DNA from: Bacillus sp. 7884-1 | Lineage (GTDB): Bacteria > Bacillota > Bacilli > Bacillales > Cytobacillaceae | Assembly (NCBI RefSeq): GCF_002272245.1 | Contig: NZ_NPDD01000063.1 | Location: forward strand, 62,001-126,000 | DNA length: 64,000 nucleotides | Direction of reading: 5' to 3' | Part shown: positions 9,531-17,409 of the stretch, one piece after another | How positions within the stretch are numbered: the first letter of the stretch is position 1 | How the letters are laid out: each line of letters starts with the position of its first letter | The notes under the pieces: model-generated | What the model was told of the DNA's origin: nothing | Databases searched by the model: none | The model's input: the letters and a program-made list of their open reading frames with translations, nothing else | Program-made: the position numbers and the translations under genes

Positions 9531-10217
9531 CTAAATGTCTTTTTGCAAAACCTGTCCATCGATCATTTTAATTACATGATCAGCAAATGCAAGCATTTCT
9601 TCGTCATGTGTAACCATTAGGGTAGTAATGTTCAGCGTTTTAGTTAAATCTTGGATTAACAACATAACATCCTTAGACCTTTTTGAATCTAAACTTGCCG
9701 TTGGTTCATCTGCGAAGAGAACTTTAGGTTTATGGATGATTGCACGAGCAATTGCAACCCGTTGTTTTTCCCCGCCCGACAAGGAAGACGGATAAGCATT
9801 TTTCCGATGTTCCATTCCAACTAATTTTAGAATTTTATCAATTTCTTTTTTATATTCTAGTTTCTTTAATTTCGATTCAGAAACATCCAGCATTAACAAC
9901 AGTTGTTCTTCTACGGTGAGAAAAGGAACAAGATGTGCAAATTGAAAGACGAAACCGAATTTACTTGCTCGTATTTTCCGAACTTGCTCTGAACCCATGG
10001 TAATCATATTTTCACCTTCAAATATTACTTGTCCTTCTGATGCAGGTTGAAGTCCTGCTGCTATTGTAAGGAGTGTACTTTTACCTGAACCTGATGCACC
10101 CACTAATGCTGTTATCTCCCCTTCTCTAAGTGACAGATTAATTCCTTTTAGTATTTCTTCCTTTACTTCACCATTCGTAAATGTTTTTCTAACTTCATCA
10201 ATCGTAAATAATGACAT
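9531..10217 (-). CDS. hrtA: Heme exporter ABC ATP-binding protein, HrtA-like
   Basis: 228 aa, MacB/LolD-type ATPase. Walker A 'GASGSGKST' (residues 40-48), signature 'LSGGEKQR', Walker B 'VLFADEPTASLD', H-loop 'MVTHD'. It lies 1 base after the HrtB-type permease stop, so the two are one operon. The pairing with an HssRS-type two-component system and a permease closely resembling staphylococcal HrtB argues for heme or porphyrin efflux rather than a generic MacB-type pump. Without that context the ATPase alone would be called only 'ABC transporter'. Confidence 0.85.
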   Translation of the reverse strand: MSLFTIDEVRKTFTNGEVKEEILKGINLSLREGEITALVGASGSGKSTLLTIAAGLQPASEGQVIFEGENMITMGSEQVRKIRASKFGFVFQFAHLVPFLTVEEQLLLMLDVSESKLKKLEYKKEIDKILKLVGMEHRKNAYPSSLSGGEKQRVAIARAIIHKPKVLFADEPTASLDSKRSKDVMLLIQDLTKTLNITTLMVTHDEEMLAFADHVIKMIDGQVLQKDI

Positions 10218-10218
10218 A

Positions 10219-11253
10219 TTAAACCTCTCCTTGTTGAATCGCTTGTAATGGCTCTACTTTTCTTATTTGTACACCTGATAGCGTAGCTCCAATAAATCCG
10301 ATCATGAGGAAGACTACCGACAATTGAAGTGTTGTTTCAGGGGTTAAACTAAAAGGCATTTCCTTAGGTGCAATCATAGTAAAAACTTGGCTGAATGTAA
10401 TAGATATGGCAAGTGCGATGACTGTAATAAAAACCATTTGCGTCCACATCATTTTGAACAACGTACTTGTTTTTACACCGATTGCCTTTAAAATACCGTA
10501 TAAACCCATTTTTTGAACATTCATCATGTAGAAAAAAATAGCAAACAACATTCCGCTAATGATTACTAAAAACCAAACTATCATATTTAAAGACATCTGT
10601 TCAGCGCTATAACTCGGAATGGTACTGAGAAAATCTTTCTTTGTGAAAGATTGTAATCCAGCGATTTCTTGTGAGGAATCCCCTCCCGGAACGAAAACCA
10701 ATTGCATTTCTTCGACTCGGTAAATTTCTCTGTAGTCCTCCATACTGATATAAGCGACAGGGGCATGGCTGTATTTCTTTTGGTCGACAAAACCTTTTAC
10801 AACAAACTTTCCACTATATTGATTATTCGTTAAGGTGTCTCCAACCTTTATACCCTCATTCTCCAATGAGCGATCTAATACGATTTCTCCATTTTTAACA
10901 TTTTTAAATAACTTTGAATCTGTCGATGTAACAAAGGCGATACTTCGCTGCTTACCCTTCTCATCATTTAAAAAGCCCATTTGAATGGATAATGCTACAG
11001 CATCCTTCTGTTTATCTAACATTTCATCTTGTATACCGCTATCTATTCTTGACAGATTATAGGTTTCGTCTGCATCTTCATTCATATAAAATTGTCCACT
11101 TGGTAAATCTTTAATTAATGCAGCATTGTCTTGTGATAATCCATTTGCTAAACCAGATATAATAAACGTTAATAAACTAACGAGAAAAACGATTGAACCT
11201 AAAATCAAAAACCTTACTTTATTTTTTTTAATTTCTTTCCAAGCAATGTTCAT
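10219..11253 (-). CDS. hrtB: Heme exporter ABC permease, HrtB-like (FtsX domain)
   Basis: 344 aa from the ATG at 11253, chosen because GGGAGGAATTAAAG directly precedes it; the longer frame to 11388 runs through the promoter. Layout: one N-terminal membrane segment ('FLILGSIVFLVSLLTFIISGLANGL'), a large extracytoplasmic domain, then three membrane segments carrying the FtsX domain ('YGILKAIGVKTSTLF'). I recognise strong resemblance to S. aureus HrtB, e.g. 'MNIAWKEIK' start, 'YSHAPVAYIS' and 'YSAEQMSLNM'. HrtBA removes heme from the membrane. A 9-2-9 direct repeat of HssR-box type lies 48 bases upstream of the start. Confidence 0.87.
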   Translation of the reverse strand: MNIAWKEIKKNKVRFLILGSIVFLVSLLTFIISGLANGLSQDNAALIKDLPSGQFYMNEDADETYNLSRIDSGIQDEMLDKQKDAVALSIQMGFLNDEKGKQRSIAFVTSTDSKLFKNVKNGEIVLDRSLENEGIKVGDTLTNNQYSGKFVVKGFVDQKKYSHAPVAYISMEDYREIYRVEEMQLVFVPGGDSSQEIAGLQSFTKKDFLSTIPSYSAEQMSLNMIVWFLVIISGMLFAIFFYMMNVQKMGLYGILKAIGVKTSTLFKMMWTQMVFITVIALAISITFSQVFTMIAPKEMPFSLTPETTLQLSVVFLMIGFIGATLSGVQIRKVEPLQAIQQGEV

Positions 11254-11300
11254 CTTTAATTCCTCCCGATCTCTTTTTGACATCCTTAGTATATAATCGC

Positions 11301-11320
11301 CATGTGAACTGACGATGAAC
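11301..11320 (-). promoter_or_regulatory. HssR-type direct-repeat box upstream of hrtBA
   Basis: On the minus strand GTTCATCGT-CA-GTTCACATG, a 9-2-9 direct repeat. The S. aureus HssR box is, as I recall it, GTTCATATT-N2-GTTCATATT, so the GTTCA cores and the spacing match. Seven bases downstream is TATACT, a good -10 box. The same layout is found at 11915-11934. Confidence 0.72.
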
Positions 11321-11454
11321 AGGAAGTTACATTTGAGCTGTTTGCAAACTTTATCTAAAATCCTTTCTGTTCTACGCAAAAAGACCATTCGCGAGGAATG
11401 GCCTAAATACTAGTTACATAGAATAGTTGCTAAGATTATAGTTCTATCTAAATA

Positions 11455-11841
11455 CTATTTGTTTGTTTTTTGAGTAAATACTAATAAGCAAAATAAGCTG
11501 AAACTAAGCAGCAGTGTTGCTCCTCCACCAATATAAACGATTAAGTTGACCGCTCTAGGCAGGACTTGGAGAATATTTAGTGCCATCCCAGCAGTTAATC
11601 CGACCACTCCAATTATCGCTGTATACACATGTAAAGCTGATAATACTTTCGCCGCTGGTTGAAATACTCGATAGTAAACAGCCCATGAAAAAATCGAAAG
11701 CCAGCCGACAACTAGTATATGGGCATGGACAGGTTTATAAGCATAATCATACGACCCTGCCATATGTCCTCCCATCGCGGCTCCAATTAAGCCGAAAATT
11801 GCTGATAACCTTAAAAGCAAATTACTATATTTCATATTCAT
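11455..11841 (-). CDS. Small four-helix membrane protein resembling a heme-copper oxidase subunit I fragment
   Basis: 128 aa from the ATG at 11841 (GAGGGG site 9 bases upstream); the longer frame to 11946 crosses the regulatory box. Four predicted membrane helices. The motif 'HAHILVVGWLSIFSWAVYYR' (from about residue 35) is like the His-rich helix of heme-copper oxidase/nitric oxide reductase subunit I and of small stand-alone relatives, where it could ligate heme. It sits between hssS and hrtB on the same strand and has its own HssR-type box and -10 element, so it is probably heme-induced. Heme binding, sensing or transport is inferred only. Confidence 0.75.
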   Translation of the reverse strand: MNMKYSNLLLRLSAIFGLIGAAMGGHMAGSYDYAYKPVHAHILVVGWLSIFSWAVYYRVFQPAAKVLSALHVYTAIIGVVGLTAGMALNILQVLPRAVNLIVYIGGGATLLLSFSLFCLLVFTQKTNK

Positions 11842-11914
11842 TATACGTTTCCCCTCATTCCTTTCTATAAAAAAATTCACCTTTTTCATGATTGCATAAA
11901 GAGTGTACCTTATG

Positions 11915-11934
11915 AATATGAACGGAAGATGAAT
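11915..11934 (-). promoter_or_regulatory. HssR-type direct-repeat box upstream of the small oxidase-like gene
   Basis: On the minus strand ATTCATCTT-CC-GTTCATATT, a 9-2-9 direct repeat whose second half equals the S. aureus HssR half-site as I recall it. Seven bases downstream is TACACT, the same spacing as at the hrtB promoter. Confidence 0.7.
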
Positions 11935-11948
11935 TTTAAATGACAATT

Positions 11949-13349
11949 CTATAGTTTACTTGTGTCTGGGACATTATATGGAAGAATAACTGTAAAAGTT
12001 GTGCCCACATCTTTACCACTTTCCACTACTATTTTTCCTTGATGCAATTGTACAATACTTTGAACGATTGAAAGACCCAATCCCGTTCCTTCCACAGCTT
12101 TAGACCTCGAAGGGTCTGCACGGTAAAAACGGTCATAGATTCGCTCTATTTGCTCAACTGCCAATCCGATTCCTGAATCCTTAAATTGGACTTCAACGGA
12201 GTCAGAAGTGTTCGTTAATTTAATGTCGATACTGCCATTCTCCACATTAAATTTTATTGCATTGGTTAATAGATTTTCCCACACCGAATATAACAAAAAA
12301 GGATCCCCACTCATTTTTGTCTCTGGAAGGGAGTAGCTTAGCATAAGTTCCTTTTCATTTATTCTCCAGCGATATTGCTGAATAACACTTTTAATTTGTT
12401 CAGCCACATTGAATTCTTTTACGTCCATTAAATCCTTCTTACTTTCAATCGAAGAGAGAAGAAGCAGCTGTTTTGATAGAGTAGATAAACGATTGAGTTC
12501 CGAATGGATGACTTTTATGTGATTTTGCTTTTTCTCATAGGAAATTTCCTCATCATCTAATAAGTTCATATACCCTTTTATGTTCGTGATTGGTGATTGG
12601 ATATCATGGGAGACATTTGATATAAACTCTTTTCTTAACTGATCTACTTTAGCCAACTTTCTCGACATATTCATAAAGCTTCCGGCTAAGTCACCTATTT
12701 CATCTTTTCGATTAATATCCAAATGAATCGTGAAATTTCCCTCAGCAAGTGTTTTGGTAGCCTGATTTAATTTGACAATCGGTTTTACTAAGAATTTCGA
12801 GCTTATTAAAACAAATAAAATACTTAATAAAATCGAAGTAAGCAAAAGCCAGGCAAACAATAAATGCATCTCATTAAACATCATTTTAATATCCGGACGG
12901 ATAAATAGGGCAAATTTTCGTTGTTGGTATGTAAAAGGAACTCCAACACTATTCTTTAATTCATTGGCAAAGAATCCTGTAACAAATGTCTTATGTGGAA
13001 AATGCTCAATACCATGATAGATTTCACCAGCATGAACAGCGGCAATTGCCTTCTTTGAAAGGTTTCTTTCCCGATAAGGAGTCCCATAAAACTGTTCCCT
13101 TCCAAGATCATTCACGATATATAGTTGATAACCAATGGACCCAATATGATCCAAGTAATCATTAAAATCAATGTTTGGATCCTTCTGAATATATTCCGAA
13201 ATCTCCAATGCAAAATTTGTGATTTTAAGATCATTTTGGGATTTAAGCGAATGTTGATAATACACATTTGAAATAACAAAGGACAAATCTCCACTAAGCA
13301 CCATAATGAATATGGTCGTAAGAGCAAACTTTCCATAAAGAGATTTCAT
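11949..13349 (-). CDS. hssS: Heme-sensing sensor histidine kinase, HssS-like
   Basis: 466 aa. Membrane segment at about residues 7-30, extracytoplasmic sensor domain (about 31-160, with 'FYGTPYRERNLS' and 'FVTGFFANEL' as in S. aureus HssS), second membrane segment (about 165-190), HAMP, HisKA with 'NVSHDIQSPITNIKGY' (His near 247) and HATPase with 'DSGIGLAVEQIERIYDRFYR'. ATG directly follows the stop of the response-regulator gene (TAA then ATG on the minus strand) with GGAGG in its last codons. Role in the family: senses excess heme at the membrane and phosphorylates HssR to induce hrtBA, which lie downstream here. Confidence 0.87.
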   Translation of the reverse strand: MKSLYGKFALTTIFIMVLSGDLSFVISNVYYQHSLKSQNDLKITNFALEISEYIQKDPNIDFNDYLDHIGSIGYQLYIVNDLGREQFYGTPYRERNLSKKAIAAVHAGEIYHGIEHFPHKTFVTGFFANELKNSVGVPFTYQQRKFALFIRPDIKMMFNEMHLLFAWLLLTSILLSILFVLISSKFLVKPIVKLNQATKTLAEGNFTIHLDINRKDEIGDLAGSFMNMSRKLAKVDQLRKEFISNVSHDIQSPITNIKGYMNLLDDEEISYEKKQNHIKVIHSELNRLSTLSKQLLLLSSIESKKDLMDVKEFNVAEQIKSVIQQYRWRINEKELMLSYSLPETKMSGDPFLLYSVWENLLTNAIKFNVENGSIDIKLTNTSDSVEVQFKDSGIGLAVEQIERIYDRFYRADPSRSKAVEGTGLGLSIVQSIVQLHQGKIVVESGKDVGTTFTVILPYNVPDTSKL

Positions 13350-14021
13350 TTAATGAACCTCCAAGGAGTAGCCTACACCTCTTATGGTCTTGATGGAAAA
13401 CTCTTCAGATACATGCTTAAACCTTTCTCTTAAACGTTTAATATGGACATCCACTGTCCTTTCGTCACCTTCATATTCCAATCCCCATACTTGCTCAATC
13501 AATTGATTTCGATTGAAAACCTGATTAGGGTGCGAGGCCAGGAAATACAGTAGATCGAATTCCTTTAAAGGTAACATATACGTTTTCTGAGCGATTTCCA
13601 CTTCATAGCTCTTTTTATTAATAAAAAGATTTCCTATTTTTATATCCGATTCATTTAATCTTCCGTACCTTCTTAGCAGCGCATTTACTCTAAAAAGCAA
13701 TTCCTTCGGCTCAAAAGGTTTTACTAAATAGTCATCTGTGCCTGATTGATATCCTTTTTCCTTATCTTCAATTTGGCTTTTGGCAGTAAGCAAAATAATA
13801 GGGATATCATTGAATTTACGGAGTTCTTCGGTCATGCTGTACCCATCCATTTTCGGCATCATGATATCTATGATAGCCAAGTCGCACAATTCCTTCTCAA
13901 CAAGCTTTAGTCCCTCTACTCCATCTGCTGCCTCTAAAACCTTGTAACCTTCTTTCATTAATAAATCCTTAACTAAATAACGGATATGCTGATCATCATC
14001 AACAACTAGAATACTCTTCAT
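13350..14021 (-). CDS. hssR: Heme response regulator, HssR-like (OmpR family)
   Basis: 223 aa from ATG 14021 (AGGTGA site); a GTG nine bases further upstream is possible. Receiver domain about 1-115 with phosphoacceptor Asp52 ('IIDIMMPKMDG') and Lys in 'VKPFEPKEL'; C-terminal winged helix about 125-222 with 'EGDERTVDVHIKRLRERF', as in staphylococcal HssR. It is coupled to hssS downstream. Predicted targets are the two 9-2-9 direct repeats at 11301 and 11915. Upstream, the DUF1456 gene ends five bases before this start, so the three may be one transcript. Confidence 0.87.
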   Translation of the reverse strand: MKSILVVDDDQHIRYLVKDLLMKEGYKVLEAADGVEGLKLVEKELCDLAIIDIMMPKMDGYSMTEELRKFNDIPIILLTAKSQIEDKEKGYQSGTDDYLVKPFEPKELLFRVNALLRRYGRLNESDIKIGNLFINKKSYEVEIAQKTYMLPLKEFDLLYFLASHPNQVFNRNQLIEQVWGLEYEGDERTVDVHIKRLRERFKHVSEEFSIKTIRGVGYSLEVH

Positions 14022-14026
14022 GGAAC

Positions 14027-14548
14027 TCACCTATATACAATGGCTAAGCCTTTCAAGAAATTTCTGGCGTATTTATCAAGGCACTGCTTATAATTCTTAT
14101 GGCCTTCTTTTCTTAATATCGCGCCTAATTCGCCTTTTGTCACTGTAATTCCTGCTTTTTCAAATATATCGAGCATATCCTCACTTGTTAATGCCAGAGC
14201 AATCTTCAACTTCTTTACTAGCATATTATTAACACTTTCTTTACTCTTTGTAGGTACCGGTAAATCAGGTTGTCCTGGCCTTGTTTCTTGTTTACCTCTT
14301 TTAAAAGTAATAAAACCATTTAAAAATGACTCTAACATACTATTCGTACATTTAATGTACTCTTCATCCTCCGTTATATCATCATAATAATCATCTTCGT
14401 CATCGTAACTGTCTTTTGGTTTTGTTAGTATTTTGAGGACGTCATCTTTTGTTACATCAATGCCGCCAAGTTTAAATATTTCTACCATATCTGTATTTTT
14501 AATATCCAGTGCATACCGTAATCGAATCAATATATCATTATTCTCCAT
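14027..14548 (-). CDS. DUF1456 family protein (YehS-like)
   Basis: 173 aa. Two copies of the DUF1456 repeat are visible: about residues 5-50 ('ILIRLRYALDIKNTDMVEIFKLGGIDVTKDDVLKIL') and about 108-150 ('LVKKLKIALALTSEDMLDIFEKAGITVTKGELGAIL'). Between them is a very acidic stretch (residues about 46-65, mostly D, E and Y). The family has no known function. Ribosome site AGGAATATAAAA. The stop lies five bases before the hssR ATG, so transcription and possibly translation are linked to the heme-sensing genes. Confidence 0.85.
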   Translation of the reverse strand: MENNDILIRLRYALDIKNTDMVEIFKLGGIDVTKDDVLKILTKPKDSYDDEDDYYDDITEDEEYIKCTNSMLESFLNGFITFKRGKQETRPGQPDLPVPTKSKESVNNMLVKKLKIALALTSEDMLDIFEKAGITVTKGELGAILRKEGHKNYKQCLDKYARNFLKGLAIVYR

Positions 14549-14607
14549 TTTTATATTCCTCCAATATGATTGCTATTTGCATAGCACAAGTATATCCGTT
14601 TCAAATG

Positions 14608-15315
14608 TTAGACAGTCATTTTCCAACTTGATAAAGCTAACCAGTTTTCTTGCTGCTCATAATCAGGGATTATTTTACCTACAAGGCGCCAAAAGGAGCG
14701 ATCATGATTCAGATGGACCATATGGCACATTTCGTGAACGACTACATAGTCAATCACCTTCTGTGGTGCCATCGCCAGCTTCCAATTAAAGGTCAACTGC
14801 AGCTTGGAATCACAGGTTCCCCAGTTCGTCTTATTATCTGTAATTCGGATTGACCGTGGTTTTACTTTAAAGTTACTTTGAAAGGAACGAATACTCTTTT
14901 CTACTAACATTTTGCACTGCTGATAGTAAAATCGTTTCAAAGCTTGTTTTACTTTTTCATCTTCAAGTTGTTTCACAAATATATGTAAATTCTCCTCTTC
15001 AAAAACTGCAAAGTCTTGTTGTATTTCCGTATCTTGAGTAATCTGAATGGGATATTCATTTCCTAAATAAAGAAAGCTCTCGCCATGTTCATAGGCCTTC
15101 GCCGTTGGTCCAAGGGATCTAGCCTTCATTTCTTTTAGCTTTAGCTGAATCCAATCCCATTTTTCCTCTAATGCTAGAATCACTCGTTCATCGGATATCC
15201 CCTTAGGAACGTGTACTTCAACATATCCATTACTATCTATATGAATGCTCATCGATGTACGCTTTTTATACTTTACCTCAAATCTAATTGTCTGACCTAA
15301 ATAGGTATGAATCAT
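14608..15315 (-). CDS. YgjP-like zinc metalloprotease (DUF45, SprT-related)
   Basis: 235 aa. C-terminal zinc site 'VVHEMCHMVHLNHDRSFW' (HExxH at about residues 189-193, third His a few residues on), preceded by 'NWGTCDSKLQLTFNWKLAMAP', both hallmarks of DUF45/YgjP. Start ATG 15315 with AGGTGATAAG upstream. Cytoplasmic; the family is believed to be a metallopeptidase of unknown substrate. A separate gene with no clear operon partner. Confidence 0.9.
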   Translation of the reverse strand: MIHTYLGQTIRFEVKYKKRTSMSIHIDSNGYVEVHVPKGISDERVILALEEKWDWIQLKLKEMKARSLGPTAKAYEHGESFLYLGNEYPIQITQDTEIQQDFAVFEEENLHIFVKQLEDEKVKQALKRFYYQQCKMLVEKSIRSFQSNFKVKPRSIRITDNKTNWGTCDSKLQLTFNWKLAMAPQKVIDYVVVHEMCHMVHLNHDRSFWRLVGKIIPDYEQQENWLALSSWKMTV

Positions 15316-15326
15316 CTTATCACCTC

Positions 15327-15360
15327 AAGACCAAGGGAAGACCAAGGGGACGGTTCTCCT
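15327..15360 (+). repeat. Half copy of the GGGGACGGTTCT repeat element
   Basis: GGGGACGGTTCTC at 15346-15358 without the opposite arm. It is preceded by AAGACCAAGG twice (15327-15336 and 15338-15347), the same kind of tandem duplication seen before two full copies in this window. Confidence 0.6.
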
Positions 15361-15539
15361 GGCCAAAAATTTCAAAAAAAATTAGAGTAGAAGTAATAAT
15401 TCTACTCTAACTCAATAATGATTGTAAACAAGCGTACTCTTCTACTATTATATATAGACTGTTTCTTTGTTAGCAATTTCCACTGATTATACTTTTATTA
15501 AAACCTATATATCAACAAAATTCATTGCGTTTGTTTGTT

Positions 15540-15975
15540 AATTAAACGTTTGATTGAAACTGCCTCTAATCGCTTCATAACTTGATATAACTCATTTAAA
15601 CAGAAATAAAATTGTCGATTACATCCCAGTTAAGCGTTCATCACTTTTATAAAAACATTAAATTCTACATTAATTCCTATAAATCTACTTATCTGCAAAT
15701 GAAATTCATTAATCAAACGTTTGATTGAAAACAGGTGGAAGCTCTTCTTTAAAGCAGTTCCTGGCTAATTTCCCATGCAATAATTGTCGAGGAAATAATT
15801 ACTTTTTTATTAAACAACTGATTATTCTCTCTGTAAAAACTAAAAAGCAACAAAATATATTAATTTCCTCATATTTCGATATCAATCAAACGTTTGATTA
15901 GATTCATTATAAATCCCTTTATATCAACTGTTCTAGCGAAAAAGTGTGTAGGAATTTTAGCGAAATTCCACAAGA
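15540..15975. repeat. Cluster of three AATCAAACGTTTGATT palindromes in an intergenic repeat
   Basis: Most of the gene-free stretch 15316-15979. Palindrome copies at 15540-15555 (one base changed), 15711-15726 and 15884-15900, spaced 171-173 bases. Sequence after each shows shared pieces: AATTGTCGA ends the first two units (15611, 15783), and the third unit shares 'AAATCCCTnTATAT' with a unit at 63588 near the other end of the window. No reading frame is supported. The cluster is one of two in the window (see 63328). Confidence 0.75.
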
Positions 15976-15979
15976 AATC

Positions 15980-17242
15980 TCAGCTTCCTTTTGGTTTTTC
16001 TGCTTCCCTGCGCTTTTCCTTAATACAGCTTACCCCAATCAGGCCAATCATAGAAAAGATGACTGGAGTAATGAAACCGTAGAAGTATCCATCACCCATA
16101 CTACCTGAAGCAAGCTGAAAATGATCTAATACCATTCCAAAAATACTTGGCAGCAGGACCGCACTTAAGAAACCACCCGTATTTGCAAACCCAGAGACAA
16201 CGCCAGAATCAATTATAGGAAATGATTGACGGACGACAGCAAAGGTTAATGCACTTGCTCCATACCCAAAGCCAATGATAAAAAACAGCATAATGAGCAT
16301 GAATAATGGGGGATTTCCTTTATATAAAAGAAATGTAGCCCAACACGATAAAATAGTGATATGAACAACAATATATGGCCGTTTAATTGTTTCCAAACGG
16401 CTTGAAATCCAACTTGTCAGCGGAGCACCCATAAGTGCCCCAATCATACCAATCATAATGAGTTCACTGGCATCTGAACGTGTCATTCCATACACATTCA
16501 TCCCATAAGGCACCGCCCACGAACCGATAAATCCCACATACGCACCGACAATTCCAAAGTGACAAAAGAATAAAGCCCATGCCTGTCGGTTCGAAAAGAT
16601 TCTACGAATTAAAACCAAGGTTTTTTCACGATGAATTTCATTTTTTACTACTGTCGGTTCAGTAAGTTGTTTTGGTTTTTTTATGAGGACAAAATAAAGA
16701 AGAATCCCGCATAAACATAATAATAGTCCCACGAAAAAAAATGCTGGCCTCCAGCCTAGTAAACCAATCCATGCCGTAAATGGGACGGTTGCCAAGAGGA
16801 ATCCAAGACTTCCGGCCATCCCCGCGAAACCAATTAAGCGAACAAATTCCTTCACTTTAAACCACTGTCCCAAAATTAGTACCATATTAACCCAAATAGT
16901 CGCATCCCCTGTCCCCGTCAGTATTCTGGCAAAAAATAGAACATATTCATGCGTGCCGACACTATAAATGATTGTACCTAATCCCGTTAGGATTGCGCCG
17001 ATAATAAGAAAAAAGTTGGGTCCATACCGATCTGCCAGAATACCCATCGGAATTTGTAAACCGGTGTATACAAAAAATTGAATACTTGTCAGTAATCCAA
17101 TTGTTGATGCTGTTACATTAAAATCCCTCATCACTTGGTCGGTAATCAATCCCGGAGCGGTTCGCTGGCTCGCCATTAATAAATACGTAAACAAAACAGA
17201 AGCAAATACAACCCATCTAAACCTGCTATTTTGTTTATCCAT
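15980..17242 (-). CDS. MFS transporter
   Basis: 420 aa, twelve predicted membrane helices, start ATG 17242 with AGGAG upstream. MFS signature loop 'GILADRYGPNFF' after helix 2 and 'GWRPAFFFVGLLL' in the middle, resembling organic-acid or hexuronate-type carriers. It stands downstream of the LacI gene on the same strand but is separated by a strong terminator (17309-17354), so it is probably its own unit. Substrate unknown; a link with the neighbouring sugar regulon is possible but unsupported by an operator. Confidence 0.85.
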   Translation of the reverse strand: MDKQNSRFRWVVFASVLFTYLLMASQRTAPGLITDQVMRDFNVTASTIGLLTSIQFFVYTGLQIPMGILADRYGPNFFLIIGAILTGLGTIIYSVGTHEYVLFFARILTGTGDATIWVNMVLILGQWFKVKEFVRLIGFAGMAGSLGFLLATVPFTAWIGLLGWRPAFFFVGLLLCLCGILLYFVLIKKPKQLTEPTVVKNEIHREKTLVLIRRIFSNRQAWALFFCHFGIVGAYVGFIGSWAVPYGMNVYGMTRSDASELIMIGMIGALMGAPLTSWISSRLETIKRPYIVVHITILSCWATFLLYKGNPPLFMLIMLFFIIGFGYGASALTFAVVRQSFPIIDSGVVSGFANTGGFLSAVLLPSIFGMVLDHFQLASGSMGDGYFYGFITPVIFSMIGLIGVSCIKEKRREAEKPKGS

Positions 17243-17308
17243 GATTTCTACTCCTGTTAGCTTTTACTCTTATATATATGGATTTCCTGTAAGGGTAGAA
17301 ACACAGTT

Positions 17309-17354
17309 TTAAAAAAAGCCAAAAAGGCAACACCCTTCGGAGGGAAGTTACCTT
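17309..17354 (-). terminator. Terminator of the LacI-type gene
   Basis: Long imperfect stem AAGGCAACACCC / GGGAAGTTACCTT with a CTTCGGAG loop region; on the minus strand it is followed by TTTTTGGCTTTTTTT. Confidence 0.85.
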
Positions 17355-17409
17355 ATTCTGAAGTGATATTTGAATGATTTCTAAAAAATCAAGCTAGAAA
17401 CATCAAAAG

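Noticed and set aside
10219-11388. Longer HrtB frame starting at 11388
   Set aside because: It would code through the direct-repeat box and promoter; the ATG at 11253 has a clear ribosome site.
15540-15900. Palindromes as operators for the neighbouring MFS or DUF45 genes
   Set aside because: Regular spacing and homology of the sequence between them fit a repeat family better than promoter sites; operator use is not excluded.
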